Shown: positions 28,501-37,653, numbered from the stretch's first letter. The stretch is 64,000 bases of DNA from Shewanella loihica PV-4 (GCF_000016065.1 NC_009092.1:496001-560000); one strand, 5' to 3'. Numbers and translations: made by a program. The notes: generated by a model not told the origin, from the sequence alone.

Positions 28501-28593
28501 GCTCATGAACGACAGGCTGCCACCTATGAGGAGCAGCAGGGCAAACATCCAACTGACCACCTTGTGGGTGATCGAATACTCGGCAAAATTCAT
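25519..28593 (-). CDS. RND efflux transporter, inner-membrane pump
   Basis: 1024 residues with 12 expected transmembrane helices, two large periplasmic loops and the family motifs: LEFPEF near the start, YPGASPEQVEEEVT (about 52-65), and the proton-relay helix GALIIALGMLVDNAIVV (about 395-411, carrying the Asp relay). The second half repeats the fold, as in AcrB and the heavy-metal/aromatic export RNDs. Substrate cannot be told from sequence. It starts 3 bp after the stop of the membrane-fusion gene, with GAGG in its end, so the two are translated from one mRNA. No outer-membrane channel gene is present. Confidence 0.95.
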   Translation of the reverse strand: MNFAEYSITHKVVSWMFALLLLIGGSLSFMSLGQLEFPEFTIKEALVVTAYPGASPEQVEEEVTLPLEDALQQLDGVKHITSINSAGLSQIQIEMEDKYDAEKLPQIWDLVRRKVSDTQGSLPSGAMTPQVIDDFGDVYGILLNLSGDGYSERELENYADFLRRELVLVDGIKRVNIAGIVDQQVVVEISTQKINALGLNQDYIYGLINSQNVVSNAGSIRVGDNRIRIHPTGEFDSVEALSRLVVSAPGSAKLIYLGDIANIYKAMDETPSNLYHSGGDMALSVGIAFSSGVNVVKVGEAVNQKMMALSDELPVGMMLTTVYDQSKMVDQTINGFLVNLAESIAIVIGVLLIFMGLRSGLLMGLVLLLTILGTFIMMKVLNIELQIISLGALIIALGMLVDNAIVVTEGIIIGLKRGQSRLETAKQVITQTQWPLLGATVIAIIAFAPIGLSDNATGEFCISLFLVLLISLFISWITAMTLTPFFCDLLFKDGEIPDEADSDPYKGWLFQLYRGSLSLAMRFRGLTLLVVLLALVGSVMGFGQVKNVFFPASNTPIFFVDVWMPEGSDIKATEALLGRIEQDLMAEQEKQDLGLVNITSVVGQGAQRFVLPYVPEKGYAAYGQLLIEMSNLETLNAYMRRLEQDLVQHYPEAEYRFKYMENGPSPAAKIEARFYGEDPEVLRQLAQQASEIFLAEPSATSVRHNWRNQVTLVRPQLALAQARETGISKQDLDNALLTNFSGKHVGLYRENSHLLPIIARAPADERLNADSISALQVWSTENNVFVPISQVVSDFTTEWEDPLIMRRDRKRVISVLADPLNGGNETADSVFRKLRPKVEAISLPAGYELEWGGEYETSSEAQQSVFSSIPLGYLAMFLITVLLFNSVRQPLVIWFTVPLALIGVVSGLLLFDAPFSFMALLGLLSLTGMIIKNGIVLVDQINLELSQGKDAYRAVFDSSVSRVRPVLMAAITTMLGMIPLLPDAFFGSMAITIIFGLGFASVLTLVVLPVAYTLVFGIKVPKTA

Positions 28594-28596
28594 CTG

Positions 28597-29679
28597 TTAA
28601 ACACCTCGTTGCCAGCGCAGCGGCTTGACCTGCTGACTCTCGTGCAGCTGGGCCACACCGGCGACTACCACACGGTCACCTACCGTCAGGCCCTGGGTGA
28701 TCTCTATCCCCTGACTGGTCACCTTACCCAGGCTCACCTTGCGGGCGCTCACCTGGCCCGTGCCCAGATCATAGGTCCAGACGATAGGCTCACCGTCTTG
28801 ATCTCGCTTGAGCACGGCGCTCGGCGGCACTATGGCGCTCTTCTTTTTGGCATCGGGACCGGCGATATCCAAGATCAGCTGGGCACTCATGCCCGGCAGC
28901 ACGCTAAATTCGGTCGGGGTCGGCAGGGTAAACACCACCTCGTAGCTCTGGGTGCCTGGCGTCACCTGAGTGGCGAACTCCTTGAGACGCGCGGCATACT
29001 GCTGCTCCGGGTGATTGCTAAAGGTCACCATGGGCAGTGAAGGCGAGTGTGGGTTAAAGGAGGTCACACGGCTGGCCAGCGACTCGGGCACCTGGATCAC
29101 TACGTCGATGAAGCGATCTTTCTGCAGCACCAGAACCGGCTGGTTGGCCTGTACTATCTGAAAATTCTCTATCTTGGTCTTGGCGACCGTGCCGCTGAAG
29201 GGCGCCTTGATCACCGTATAGCTCAGCTGATCCTGGGCGCTGGCCAGGTTGGCGGCGCTGGATTTCAGCTGGGCCTTGGCCAGGTCATATTCCGCCTGGG
29301 AGATCAGCGCCTGGCGCAGCAGCTCGCCCTTACGGTTAAAGTCGGCCTGGGCCAGTTCATGATCTGCCTCGCGGTTGAGCAATTGGTTGCGAGCGTCTCT
29401 GTCGTCGAGGCGCGCCAGCACCTCGCCCTTGGTGACGCGCTGGCCATCCACTAGAGAGAACTCGATCAGCTGACCCGATAATCTGAACGACAGTTCCGCC
29501 TGCTTGGTGGCGGCGACCTTGGCGGGGAAGCTTCTCAGGGTGCCGCTTCCCAACTCGGTGATCTCCAGCAGCTTAACGGGACGAACACTCTCGGGAGCGA
29601 TCTCGGCAGATTCTGTGCTGCAGCCGGCAAGTACTAGAGTTAATACGAGTAGTGAAAGTGACGTTGTAAGGGGTTTCAT
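28597..29679 (-). CDS. Membrane-fusion (periplasmic adaptor) lipoprotein of the RND pump
   Basis: 360 residues. A lipobox (VLAGC) sits at about residue 19 and shows membrane attachment by acylation. The lipoyl-like halves and long helical hairpin (about 60-180, with RDARNQLLNREADHELAQAD) are followed by the barrel region (SAQLILDIAG, about 270) and a final KPLRWQRGV. ATG 29679 is preferred because GGAG is 8 nt upstream. It is the first gene of the operon with the pump and is divergent from the LysR gene. Confidence 0.92.
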   Translation of the reverse strand: MKPLTTSLSLLVLTLVLAGCSTESAEIAPESVRPVKLLEITELGSGTLRSFPAKVAATKQAELSFRLSGQLIEFSLVDGQRVTKGEVLARLDDRDARNQLLNREADHELAQADFNRKGELLRQALISQAEYDLAKAQLKSSAANLASAQDQLSYTVIKAPFSGTVAKTKIENFQIVQANQPVLVLQKDRFIDVVIQVPESLASRVTSFNPHSPSLPMVTFSNHPEQQYAARLKEFATQVTPGTQSYEVVFTLPTPTEFSVLPGMSAQLILDIAGPDAKKKSAIVPPSAVLKRDQDGEPIVWTYDLGTGQVSARKVSLGKVTSQGIEITQGLTVGDRVVVAGVAQLHESQQVKPLRWQRGV

Positions 29680-29763
29680 ATCGTAAACTCCATCATTTGT
29701 GACAAGGTGTATCTCATGGCGGCTAAGATAGCAGCGCGATACATCTATTAAAATGGAATTATG

Positions 29764-29780
29764 TGGAACCGTGAGTTCCA
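29764..29780. promoter_or_regulatory. Inverted-repeat operator between LysR gene and RND operon
   Basis: TGGAAC-CGTGA-GTTCCA is a perfect 6-bp inverted repeat with a 5-bp spacer. It lies in the 196-bp divergent promoter region between the adaptor and LysR genes, the normal place for a LysR-type recognition site. Confidence 0.6.
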
Positions 29781-29875
29781 AAAATTGAAACTGTATTAAC
29801 TTGATTTACCCCTGTGACTGTGTGCAAAGTAATAACAGAATCAGGTCTGCCGCCTGTTATTGAAGTGAGACTGTG

Positions 29876-30820
29876 ATGAAAACCGAAGATATTGCCCTGT
29901 TCCACCGCATCGTCGAGACGGGCAGCCTGGTCGAGGCTGCCGATATTCTCAATGTGCCTAAATCGACCCTGAGTCGGCGCCTGCAGACGCTGGAAGATGA
30001 GCTCAATGTTAAGCTGTTTCATCGCCAGAGTCGCGCCATGACCCTCACCGCCTCGGGCAGCCATTTCTACAATAAAACCACGCCCTTGCTGGCGACTCTG
30101 GAGCAGACCTTCTCCGAGCTGTCGGGGAAGGAAGCGGCGGTTACCGGCCATCTACGCATACTGATCTTTCCGATCCCTGAGCTCTTGTATATCACTCAAG
30201 CGATATTCGAGTTTATGGATCTTAATCCGGCGCTGACGGTGGAGATCATCGTCAGCTCGGAGCCCAAGGATATGATCCGCAATAATATCGATCTGGCCTT
30301 CATGCTCGAAGATGCGTTTAACGAGAATGAGATGGTGGCGCGGCATATCATCAGCGAATTCGTGCATTTCTTTGCCAGCCCGGAATACCTGGAGAGGGCG
30401 GGTAAACCGACTAAGCCGGAGGAGTTGCCCGAGCATAACTCCATTTTGTTTCGCTATCCCAACGGTAGGATCTTTAATGAGGTGCCCTTCGGCAAAGACA
30501 GGATACTGTCGGTAACGGGTAACCTGTGTGTTAACAGCCTGAGTACCTGTCTAGAGGCGGCCTTGATGGGGCGTGGCATCGCCATGATGCCGCTACCGAT
30601 CGCCCGGGAATATGTGGAAAATGGCAAGCTGGTGATGCTATTTGAAGATATCGAGCCCTATGAGGGTAAGTGCTTCCTCGTCTATCCGTCGCGGCGTTTC
30701 ATTAGCCTCGCCAGCCAGCGCTTTATCGACCATGTGTTGCGGGCACTAGATGAGTGTTTGCAAAATGGTGCCTGCGATCGTGAAGCCAGGACCAAGGGGG
30801 CGATTAAGCCGTTAATTTAA
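29876..30820 (+). CDS. LysR-family regulator, divergent to the RND pump
   Basis: About 314 residues. The N-terminal helix-turn-helix (about 1-60: EDIALFHRIVETGSLVEAADILNVPKSTLSRRLQTLEDELN, shown as separate motifs FHRIVETGSL and KSTLSRRLQTLE) is typical. The substrate-binding half has the two alpha/beta subdomains (about 90-300). It probably controls the pump operon from which it diverges; the signal molecule is unknown. ATG 29876 is preferred to GTG 29873. Its stop is only 2 bp from that of the convergent pentapeptide gene. Confidence 0.92.
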   Translation: MKTEDIALFHRIVETGSLVEAADILNVPKSTLSRRLQTLEDELNVKLFHRQSRAMTLTASGSHFYNKTTPLLATLEQTFSELSGKEAAVTGHLRILIFPIPELLYITQAIFEFMDLNPALTVEIIVSSEPKDMIRNNIDLAFMLEDAFNENEMVARHIISEFVHFFASPEYLERAGKPTKPEELPEHNSILFRYPNGRIFNEVPFGKDRILSVTGNLCVNSLSTCLEAALMGRGIAMMPLPIAREYVENGKLVMLFEDIEPYEGKCFLVYPSRRFISLASQRFIDHVLRALDECLQNGACDREARTKGAIKPLI

Positions 30821-30822
30821 CG

Positions 30823-31494
30823 CTATTCGCCGCAGACGATTAAGCCAAAGGGCGCCAGCAGCTGACTCTGCTGCCAGGCGTCTATCATCACCCCTTCCAG
30901 CGCCACCTCGCGGGGATCCAACCCCTCGAGATCCACCCTTGTCAGGTTGGCGCCCCTGAGATCGAACTCGCCCCACAGCTCAGGGCTAAACTCGCCGCCG
31001 CTGAGGTCACTGCCCTTAAGCGATGCCCCGGTCAGGTTGGCGCCGCGCCAGCGGTTGTCGGTCAGTTCGCACTCTTCCAGTATCACCTGAGACAGGTTGC
31101 CATAGGCGAGGTTACAGCCGCTGAATACGGCGCTGCAGAAGTAGTGATTGATGCCGATTTGATTGGCGAAACTGGCGCGGTAGAAGTCGGCGCCCTGCAG
31201 GTTGGATGCTCGAAACTCGGCGCCGAAACAGCGGGCACCGGTGAAGCGCGCCAGGTTGAGGCGACAGTCACTGAACTTGGCGTTGATCAGCGTGGCGTAG
31301 CTAAAATCACACCCCAGCAGATCGCCGGGCTCGACAAACTGACACTGCTTGAAATGGCAGTCGGTCAAATCCGCGCGGTTAAAGCTGCAGCGCACGAAGC
31401 GGCAGCGACGAAACAGTAGCCCCTGCAGATCTTTACCGCTGAAGTCATGCTCAAAGTAATCCCGTTCAAGCGTCTCGTGTTGCAAATCATCCAT
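30823..31494 (-). CDS. qnr: Qnr-family pentapeptide-repeat protein, possible quinolone-protection protein
   Basis: 223 residues built of A(D/N)LXX pentapeptides that fold as a right-handed beta-helix. Compared with remembered QnrA it shares the start (MD), the two family loops (EPGDLLGC and NQIGINHYFCSA), the GANLTGASLKGSDLS run (about 150-165), the GLDPREV segment (about 193) and a C-terminal WQQSQLL-x-FG ending. Qnr proteins mimic DNA and protect gyrase and topoisomerase IV. Its start, ATG 31494, is 16 bp from the stop of the MATE gene, so they are co-transcribed. Related chromosomal qnr genes are known in Shewanella; whether this one gives resistance is unproven. Confidence 0.82.
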   Translation of the reverse strand: MDDLQHETLERDYFEHDFSGKDLQGLLFRRCRFVRCSFNRADLTDCHFKQCQFVEPGDLLGCDFSYATLINAKFSDCRLNLARFTGARCFGAEFRASNLQGADFYRASFANQIGINHYFCSAVFSGCNLAYGNLSQVILEECELTDNRWRGANLTGASLKGSDLSGGEFSPELWGEFDLRGANLTRVDLEGLDPREVALEGVMIDAWQQSQLLAPFGLIVCGE

Positions 31495-31510
31495 GGCGGC
31501 TAGCCCTCTG

Positions 31511-32878
31511 TTAACGCTTGTAGATCTCGACATGCTTGGGCGTGGTGTCTGGCTCTGTGATGCGACTGGCCAGGATATAACAGGCGATCCCCATCACGGC
31601 GTTGGTGATAGGTAGCGCCAGCAGCAGGCCCTTCACGCCGCCCAGATAAGAGCCCAGCGCCGCCAGCGGCAGCAGGAGTAGAAACAGGCGACAGACGTTA
31701 AGCACCAAGGAGCTCATCGGCCTGTGATAGGCGTTGAGTGAGGTGGCGGTAAGGATCACCATCCCCAGTGGACCATAGGCGGCGGGCAGGGCGATGATGT
31801 AGAAGCTGAGCCACTCGATCACCTGGGGATCTTTACTGAACAGTTGGGCAATAGGGGTAGCCATGAGTGCCAGCGGCAGATAGATGAGGGTCTGGAACAC
31901 CAGCACGAAACGTAGCGACAGCATGAGGGCGTCGCGGGCGCGCTCCGTCTGTCCCGCCCCTAGGTTTTGGGCGATAAAAGGCACCAAACTGGAGGAGAGC
32001 GCCATCACGGCGATCAGCAAAACCGATTCCAAACGGGTACCGGCGCCGAATGCCGCCACCGCGCTGTGGTCGATGCGCGCCAGCATGGCCATTATGATGG
32101 CGTTGGCCACAGGGTTGAGCAGGTTCATCAGCGCCGCAGGCTGGGCGATATGGGCCAGCTGGCGCCAGTTGCAGTGAATGCGCTCAAGGTTAAACTCGGC
32201 AAAGTCCACCAGGTTGCGCTTGATGATAAGCAGGTAACCCGACAGAGACAGCGCCACCACCCAGGAGATCAGGGTGGCGATGGCCGCGCCCTGAATTTCC
32301 AAGCGGGGGAAGGGGCCTAGACCGAAGATCAGCAACGGGTCGAGCACCAGGTTGATCACCGCCGCCAGCGCCATGATCTTGGCCGGCGACTTGGTATCGC
32401 CGGTGGCGCGCAGCCCCTGGTTGCCCACCATCAAGAGCACCAGCAGCGGCGCCCCCAGATACCAGAGAAACATATAGTCGCGGATCAGCGGCAGGCTGTC
32501 GTCGTTGGCGCCCAGCAGGGTAAACAGCGGGCCGATAAATAGGCTGCCCAGCAGGGACAGGGCGGCGATCAGCCAGAAGGTGATCAGCAGGGCGTCATGC
32601 AGAAATACCTTGGCCTTGGGGCTGTTGCCACTGCCGATGAGGCGGCCGAGATTAGTCGATACCCCGGCACCTATGCCGATGGCGATGCTGGAGACGATCA
32701 GGGTGACCGGAAAGGTAAAGCTGATGGCCGCCAGGGCTTCTGTCCCCAACTGGCTGATAAAAAAGGTGTCTACAAGGCTGAACCCAAGAATGGTGAGAAT
32801 ACCAATCAGGTTCGGGAGGCTCATATTTAGCAGTACACGACCGATTGGCTGACTGAGCAGCCCGTGTCTGTCTCTCAT
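31511..32878 (-). CDS. MATE-family multidrug efflux transporter
   Basis: 455 residues with 12 predicted helices and the MATE landmarks FSLVDTFFISQLGTEALAA (about 33-51) and GATLISWV-type segments. The N-terminal PIGRVLLNMSLPNLIG is typical of the NorM/DinF branch. It probably exports cationic drugs with Na+ or H+ antiport. It is the first gene of a pair with the Qnr-family gene: the 16-bp gap and shared strand indicate one transcript. Confidence 0.93.
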   Translation of the reverse strand: MRDRHGLLSQPIGRVLLNMSLPNLIGILTILGFSLVDTFFISQLGTEALAAISFTFPVTLIVSSIAIGIGAGVSTNLGRLIGSGNSPKAKVFLHDALLITFWLIAALSLLGSLFIGPLFTLLGANDDSLPLIRDYMFLWYLGAPLLVLLMVGNQGLRATGDTKSPAKIMALAAVINLVLDPLLIFGLGPFPRLEIQGAAIATLISWVVALSLSGYLLIIKRNLVDFAEFNLERIHCNWRQLAHIAQPAALMNLLNPVANAIIMAMLARIDHSAVAAFGAGTRLESVLLIAVMALSSSLVPFIAQNLGAGQTERARDALMLSLRFVLVFQTLIYLPLALMATPIAQLFSKDPQVIEWLSFYIIALPAAYGPLGMVILTATSLNAYHRPMSSLVLNVCRLFLLLLPLAALGSYLGGVKGLLLALPITNAVMGIACYILASRITEPDTTPKHVEIYKR

Positions 32879-32952
32879 GTATGTGGAATGCCTAGGTAAC
32901 AGAAGGAGGGCAATTCTATCAGGAAAGGCTGATCTTTTATAAAACCCAGTTA

Positions 32953-32973
32953 AAAAAAATCAGATTTTTTTTG
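32953..32973. other. A/T-tract palindrome upstream of groESL
   Basis: An AAAAAAAATC-AG-ATTTTTTTT palindrome lies about 30 bp upstream of the sigma-32 promoter. It may serve as a terminator for a transcript reading from either side or as a bent DNA element. Confidence in a function is low. Confidence 0.35.
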
Positions 32974-32980
32974 TAAAGCC

Positions 32981-33009
32981 CTTGGATCTGCTAAACCTTA
33001 TCCCCATAT
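32981..33009 (+). promoter_or_regulatory. Sigma-32 heat-shock promoter of groESL
   Basis: A CTTGGAT -35 element (32981-32987) and a CCCCATATA -10 element (33002-33010) with a 14-bp spacer match the RpoH consensus (CTTGAA, CCCCAT-T). It is about 100 bp upstream of groES. Confidence 0.85.
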
Positions 33010-33105
33010 ATCGAACATCCCGCGGCGAAAGCTATCTCGCCGCACTTTTAATTTGATAAACCGCCAACGTTTGTTGGGCAAAAAAATCATTAGGAGAGTC
33101 CGTAG

Positions 33106-33396
33106 ATGAATATTCGTCCATTACATGACCGCGTCATTGTTAAGCGTTCTGAAGTTGAATCAAAATCAGCCGGTGGCATCGTACTAACAGGTAGTGCAGC
33201 CGAGCAGTCAACTCGCGGTGAAGTTCTTGCAGTAGGCAATGGCCGAATTCTTGAAAATGGCACTGTGCAACCACTGGACGTGAAAGTGGGTGACATAGTG
33301 ATCTTCAACGAAGGTTACGGCGTGAAGAAAGAGAAGATCGACGGCCAAGAGGTGTTGATCCTGTCTGAATCAGATTTAATGGCTGTAGTGGAATAA
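33106..33396 (+). CDS. groES: GroES co-chaperonin
   Basis: 96 residues, family-typical. The opening [13 protein letters not shown] and the mobile-loop segment [17 protein letters not shown] (about 18-34) are clear. The heptameric lid closes the GroEL cavity during ATP-driven folding in the cytoplasm. A GGAGAG ribosome-binding site precedes the ATG. It is 56 bp from groEL in one operon behind a sigma-32 promoter. Confidence 0.98.
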   Translation: MNIRPLHDRVIVKRSEVESKSAGGIVLTGSAAEQSTRGEVLAVGNGRILENGTVQPLDVKVGDIVIFNEGYGVKKEKIDGQEVLILSESDLMAVVE

Positions 33397-33440
33397 TCCA
33401 CTAAGTTACTCAATATCCCGTTTAACCAGAATTTTATTAA

Positions 33441-35102
<1,662 letters not shown>

Positions 35103-35151
35103 TTCTAGCTGGTTAAAATCGTCTATAGCGGCGTTATCTTGCCACTCGTTT

Positions 35152-35209
35152 AGACAGCTAAACGTCGCGGCAAGATGCCTTGCTCTAAAACGATTTTTCC
35201 TGCGCTAGA
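35152..35209. repeat. Direct repeat copy 1 downstream of groEL
   Basis: 58-bp segment starting AGACAGCTAAACGTCGCGG; the second copy begins 239 bp later. They differ at one position. Similarity continues, more weakly, to the terminator that follows each copy. Confidence 0.9.
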
Positions 35210-35252
35210 AGCAATGCTGGTCTAAAGCTCAGAAGCTTAGAACGTAAAAATG

Positions 35253-35287
35253 AAAGCCCCGATACTTAACCGTATCGGGGCTTTTTC
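35253..35287 (+). terminator. Terminator of groESL
   Basis: AAAGCCCCGATAC and GTATCGGGGCTTT form a 13-bp perfect stem with a 6-nt loop and a T tract. Confidence 0.95.
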
Positions 35288-35390
35288 ATATGGATATGAT
35301 TATCCCCGGAGTATATGGATATACGAAGAGGGGATTTGCTTTGTGGTGAGTGAGCAGCGCTGTGTTGCCACATGCTTGTAAGGTATTAGC

Positions 35391-35448
35391 AGACAGCTAA
35401 ACGTCGCGGGAAGATGCCTTGCTCTAAAACGATTTTTCCTGCGCTAGA
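35391..35448. repeat. Direct repeat copy 2 downstream of groEL
   Basis: Second copy of the 58-bp segment. Its following sequence is more diverged from copy 1 and contains the weaker hairpin at 35500-35524. Confidence 0.9.
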
Positions 35449-35499
35449 TACTCTGCTGGTCTTAAGCCTAACAGCCTGAAACCAAAAGAATAGAAGCCG

Positions 35500-35524
35500 C
35501 GGTATCGTCAGATAGCGTTTTTTT
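35500..35524 (+). terminator. Degenerate terminator in the second copy
   Basis: CGGTATC-GTCA-GATAGCG is an imperfect stem followed by seven T residues. It occupies the place that corresponds to the groESL terminator in copy 1, as expected from a duplicated groEL flank. Confidence 0.5.
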
Positions 35525-35628
35525 CAAGGCCATTTTTAATAAGTAAGCTAAAGCTTAAAGTTAATATTATAAGTGAATGAATGCAGGGGAATGACTTGCA
35601 ATTTTTAATGGGTGTCAAGACTGTTGTT

Positions 35629-36156
35629 TTATTTAAATAAAAATTTCATTATCTCAATAAATAAATAAACAATGGCTGTCCCGAAAAACATACCGAAGAG
35701 TGTATGGCGATAGGACCAAAACATATAAGACTTTGATGATACAATTTTGTCGAAATGAGTATTTTCAATTCCATCTATTAAGTCTTCACAACATTCTTGC
35801 AGCTCAAACTTTAGCCGCTCTCTATCCTCGACAGACGTTTTTTTGTCTAAATAACACTCTATATCAAAGTTGTAAAGTGGCGTTAATTTATCTTCGCTAA
35901 TGAATTTACATGAGGAAAGTTTGTTCAACTGCCTAAGTTTCCAATTTACGCGAGAAACTTTAGCGTTATATCGTTCTTGCTCATATAGTTTTTCACTTTT
36001 TTCTTCGCTCCATTTGAACTCAGATAAAGAAGCTATTAGATCAATTAATGCGTCTTTTTGAGCGGATATTGCTCCACGCTTTACACTATGATGATGTATA
36101 AATAGACTAAGAATCCAACTGATGAATATCCATTCGAACTTTATCCAGCCAGTCAT
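35629..36156 (-). CDS. Two-helix membrane protein of the GHKL/STAS-like operon
   Basis: 175 residues with an N-terminal hydrophobic helix (about 8-20), a long charged, Lys/Glu-rich cytoplasmic or periplasmic middle with coiled-coil character (about 25-140), and a C-terminal helix (about 152-172). I do not recognise a family. It starts with ATG overlapping the stop of the DUF4325 gene by 4 bp, so translation is coupled. A/T-rich codon use differs from the core genes around it. As the third gene of the operon it may be the membrane target or effector of the ATPase/STAS-like pair. Confidence 0.75.
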   Translation of the reverse strand: MTGWIKFEWIFISWILSLFIHHHSVKRGAISAQKDALIDLIASLSEFKWSEEKSEKLYEQERYNAKVSRVNWKLRQLNKLSSCKFISEDKLTPLYNFDIECYLDKKTSVEDRERLKFELQECCEDLIDGIENTHFDKIVSSKSYMFWSYRHTLFGMFFGTAIVYLFIEIMKFLFK

Positions 36157-36500
36157 TTTGGTCTCTTTTGTTCAGCAGCAATAATACGATCATTAGCAGT
36201 CGTTACAAAGTTTTCTACAGTGTCATGTTTTATTGTTAACTTCTCATCTAATTCTTCTTTTGTAAATCCTCTGCGGGAAATCAATCCCCCGAATGCTTCA
36301 TCCAAAAATGACCTTCCATATCTATTGTATCCTGTTAGATCAACAATTACTTTATCGTTGGCCTTTAGAGCATCGACTAAAATTGTATCGCGAAAAACTT
36401 CTCCAGCTGTAAATTCACAGCCTGGCGCGTCATCTTTATATCGACCTTTTGGTCGTGGGTGGAATTCGTTGGTAACCACTATCGTTTTAACAGAGTTCAT
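36153..36500 (-). CDS. STAS-like (DUF4325) protein
   Basis: 115 residues with the DUF4325 core: GEVFRDTILVDALKANDKVIVDLTG (about 33-57, shown here as GEVFRDTIL and KVIVDLTG), then SFLDEAFGGLI (about 64-74). This is the STAS-like fold, related to anti-anti-sigma factors but lacking a conserved phospho-Ser I can place with certainty; Ser 64 lies at the expected loop. It overlaps both neighbours: 14 bp with the ATPase gene and 4 bp with the membrane-protein gene. AT-rich composition. It is likely the partner that the GHKL ATPase binds or phosphorylates. Confidence 0.82.
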   Translation of the reverse strand: MNSVKTIVVTNEFHPRPKGRYKDDAPGCEFTAGEVFRDTILVDALKANDKVIVDLTGYNRYGRSFLDEAFGGLISRRGFTKEELDEKLTIKHDTVENFVTTANDRIIAAEQKRPK

Positions 36501-37653
36501 CTAGTTTTATGCTCCATTGAAGTAACGTACCAGATAGTTCATTTTGTAATTCTATCCTAGTATGCTCTTCCTTGCCTCCTTTATTGTATTGATAGCATCC
36601 GCTATTGCTCAATATGATTAGTTTACTGTCTGCGTCAGTGGTTACAATATCTTTTATTGAAACGCTTCCTTGCCCGTGACTATCATCATCTAAACTTGTC
36701 ATGTCATGCATCATGGAAGCATGGATTAGACCTGAATCACCGATAGTATTTCGTAGCGGTGCAATCATAGACTTTGCGGTTCGCACCAACTTAGTAAGCT
36801 GACCTAATTTAGAGTTATCTTCTATTTCACCGTGAAGTAGTTTAGAAAACTCTTCCGGATAGTGCTTTTTCACTCTGTTTTGGAATACTTTACTGTCTTC
36901 AAATGATAGTGGTATGCCCCTGCCTGAATCGAATATTGCTAAATACATATACTCTTCTTTTTCATTCCCGTTATGGCCAATTGAACATACTAGCCACCAT
37001 TTCTTATCTTTGTCTAAAGGTTGGTCTGGATAAGCATGGCGACCAACATTTTCTAGTGTTTCAATTACTGCTTGAGATATGCGTGATTCGATATTGTCCG
37101 GGATATCACCGTCGTAAAACTTATCTCTAATTGCGTCGACTAAGGCGTCAGGAAAAGTTTGATATTCTTGATTGCTGCCGCTTATGACTGGAATTCTCTT
37201 TATTTTTGGGTTAAACATGGCCTGATTTCGCTCAGCTTTAGGGGAAAATGCTCCAGAATCTTTTATAAGCTTATTAACGAATGGAGATTTTTTAGACCAG
37301 ATAACGGATATTTTGCAATTGTATTTGTCTTGAATCTCATATAACAACAAAAAGACTGGCAGATTTGTGACTGTTGTGTTTACGAAAGACAGATAAATGT
37401 GTTTTTTCTCGCTGAGCAATATTTTAAAATCTTGTAGAAAATCAACAAATGCCTGATCGTAACCAGTTCTAACAATATCAAATATTTTGGGTACAGGTAA
37501 AATTGGAATGTTAAAAATTGTCTCCAATTTTTTTCCATTGAATGAATGAATAGCATGGCCTTTAAAAATATTATGATTTTTTCCTATTCGATTAGCGTAG
37601 AAGCTGGCTTTTTTTGCAAGTTCTCGGTCATGGACTTGTAGTTTCTTTTTCAT
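36487..37653 (-). CDS. GHKL-type ATPase with N-terminal STAS-like domain
   Basis: 388 residues. Residues about 60-135 have the alternating strand/helix pattern of a STAS-like domain (HIYLSFVN, then CKISVIWSKKSPFVNKLIKDSG). A GHKL ATPase domain follows: the N box ETLENVGRHA (198-207, catalytic Glu and Asn), the G1 box DSGRGIP (242-248), and a terminal GTLLQWSI strand. This is the kinase fold of anti-sigma and MORC/Hsp90-type enzymes, without a His-phosphorylation domain. It starts the three-gene, overlapping operon. Composition is distinctly A/T-rich, as expected of transferred DNA. Substrate unknown. Confidence 0.8.
   Translation of the reverse strand: MKKKLQVHDRELAKKASFYANRIGKNHNIFKGHAIHSFNGKKLETIFNIPILPVPKIFDIVRTGYDQAFVDFLQDFKILLSEKKHIYLSFVNTTVTNLPVFLLLYEIQDKYNCKISVIWSKKSPFVNKLIKDSGAFSPKAERNQAMFNPKIKRIPVISGSNQEYQTFPDALVDAIRDKFYDGDIPDNIESRISQAVIETLENVGRHAYPDQPLDKDKKWWLVCSIGHNGNEKEEYMYLAIFDSGRGIPLSFEDSKVFQNRVKKHYPEEFSKLLHGEIEDNSKLGQLTKLVRTAKSMIAPLRNTIGDSGLIHASMMHDMTSLDDDSHGQGSVSIKDIVTTDADSKLIILSNSGCYQYNKGGKEEHTRIELQNELSGTLLQWSIKLDELC

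Larger units (their letters stand above)
35103..35628. other. groEL 3' flank with a decayed second copy
   Basis: About 526 bp without a gene. It contains two 58-bp near-identical segments (35152-35209 and 35391-35448, one difference), each followed by diverged but alignable sequence and a terminator-like hairpin. The first copy sits in a larger imperfect inverted repeat (AAAATCGT at 35115 to ACGATTTT at 35190, with a CGTTTAG-ACAG-CTAAACG inner hairpin). This stretch separates groEL from the AT-rich accessory operon. Confidence 0.75.

Noticed and set aside
32879-33000. A LexA box upstream of the MATE-Qnr operon
   Set aside because: I looked for CTGT-N8-ACAG because some qnr genes are SOS-controlled, and found none with good symmetry.
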